From NCBI GenBank assembly GCA_020718105.1, contig DYDA01000018.1, positions 1-44,462 of the forward strand: a DNA stretch of 44,462 nt, written 5' to 3'. The notes below the pieces were generated by a model. The model saw only the letters and a program-made list of their open reading frames with translations. It was not told where the DNA came from and searched no databases. Origin of the DNA: Micavibrio sp. (GTDB lineage Bacteria > Pseudomonadota > Alphaproteobacteria > UBA9219). The first letter of the stretch is position 1. Every line of letters starts with the position of its first letter. Shown in pieces: positions 44,438 through 44,462 of this stretch. The translations under genes were made by a program, and so were the position numbers.

Positions 44438-44462
44438 TCGTGCATGATGTTTCAGCAAGGAC

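Overview
This 44.5 kb window looks like chromosomal DNA of an alphaproteobacterium of moderate GC content (my impression is low-to-mid 50s %; not counted). The indications are a class I PHA synthase, an IalB-family protein, a YlxR/L7Ae fusion in the nusA-infB cluster, an alphaproteobacterial-type ParC, divergent anmK/tyrS, and palindromic intergenic repeats that can be translated inside a gene, as known from Rickettsia and relatives. I cannot name the genus. No phage or plasmid backbone and no CRISPR array is visible, so this is mostly core genome with small accessory insertions.

Layout. 1-5,000: lipoprotein, divergent phaC, small envelope genes, gamma-carbonic-anhydrase-family protein, recO. 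5,200-7,800: parC followed by a repeat-rich gap. 7,800-16,000 (minus strand): hisS, a very large class A penicillin-binding protein, ialB-like gene, brnTA, rlmN, higBA and a small conserved gene. 16,100-19,300 (plus): pyrC closely followed by two tandem PilT/DotB-type ATPases. 19,300-23,500: accessory block with two small minus-strand genes, an XRE regulator, an archaeal-Hpt-like phosphoribosyltransferase, a TPR/SPOR-like lipoprotein and a MarR-type regulator. 23,500-26,100: ettA, tRNA-Lys, coaD. 26,200-38,400: the translation/RNA cluster nusA-ylxR-infB / rbfA-truB-rpsO / pnp, read right to left and broken by an oppositely oriented HExxH protein, a 50-aa gene, a GNAT pair and several repeats. 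38,600-44,462: comF, an hscB-like gene, a cysteine-free IscR-like regulator, an alpha/beta hydrolase, a small membrane protein, anmK and tyrS.

How the genes relate. nusA, infB, rbfA, truB, rpsO, pnp, rlmN, ettA, hisS, tyrS and tRNA-Lys all serve transcription or translation. parC and recO handle chromosome topology and repair. The PBP, ialB-like gene, lipoproteins and anmK belong to the envelope. Two toxin-antitoxin modules sit on either side of rlmN.

The strongest unusual signals are: (1) a palindromic repeat inserted in frame in anmK, adding about 42 residues; (2) higBA lying between two ~46-bp direct repeats, one being the 3' end of rlmN and the other supplying the end of higA; (3) an IscR homologue with all Fe-S ligands gone beside an HscB homologue with a mitochondrial-like zinc N-terminus and a degenerate HPD motif; (4) a pair of orphan secretion-type ATPases; (5) a MITE-like element with matching terminal repeats and a 5-bp target duplication.
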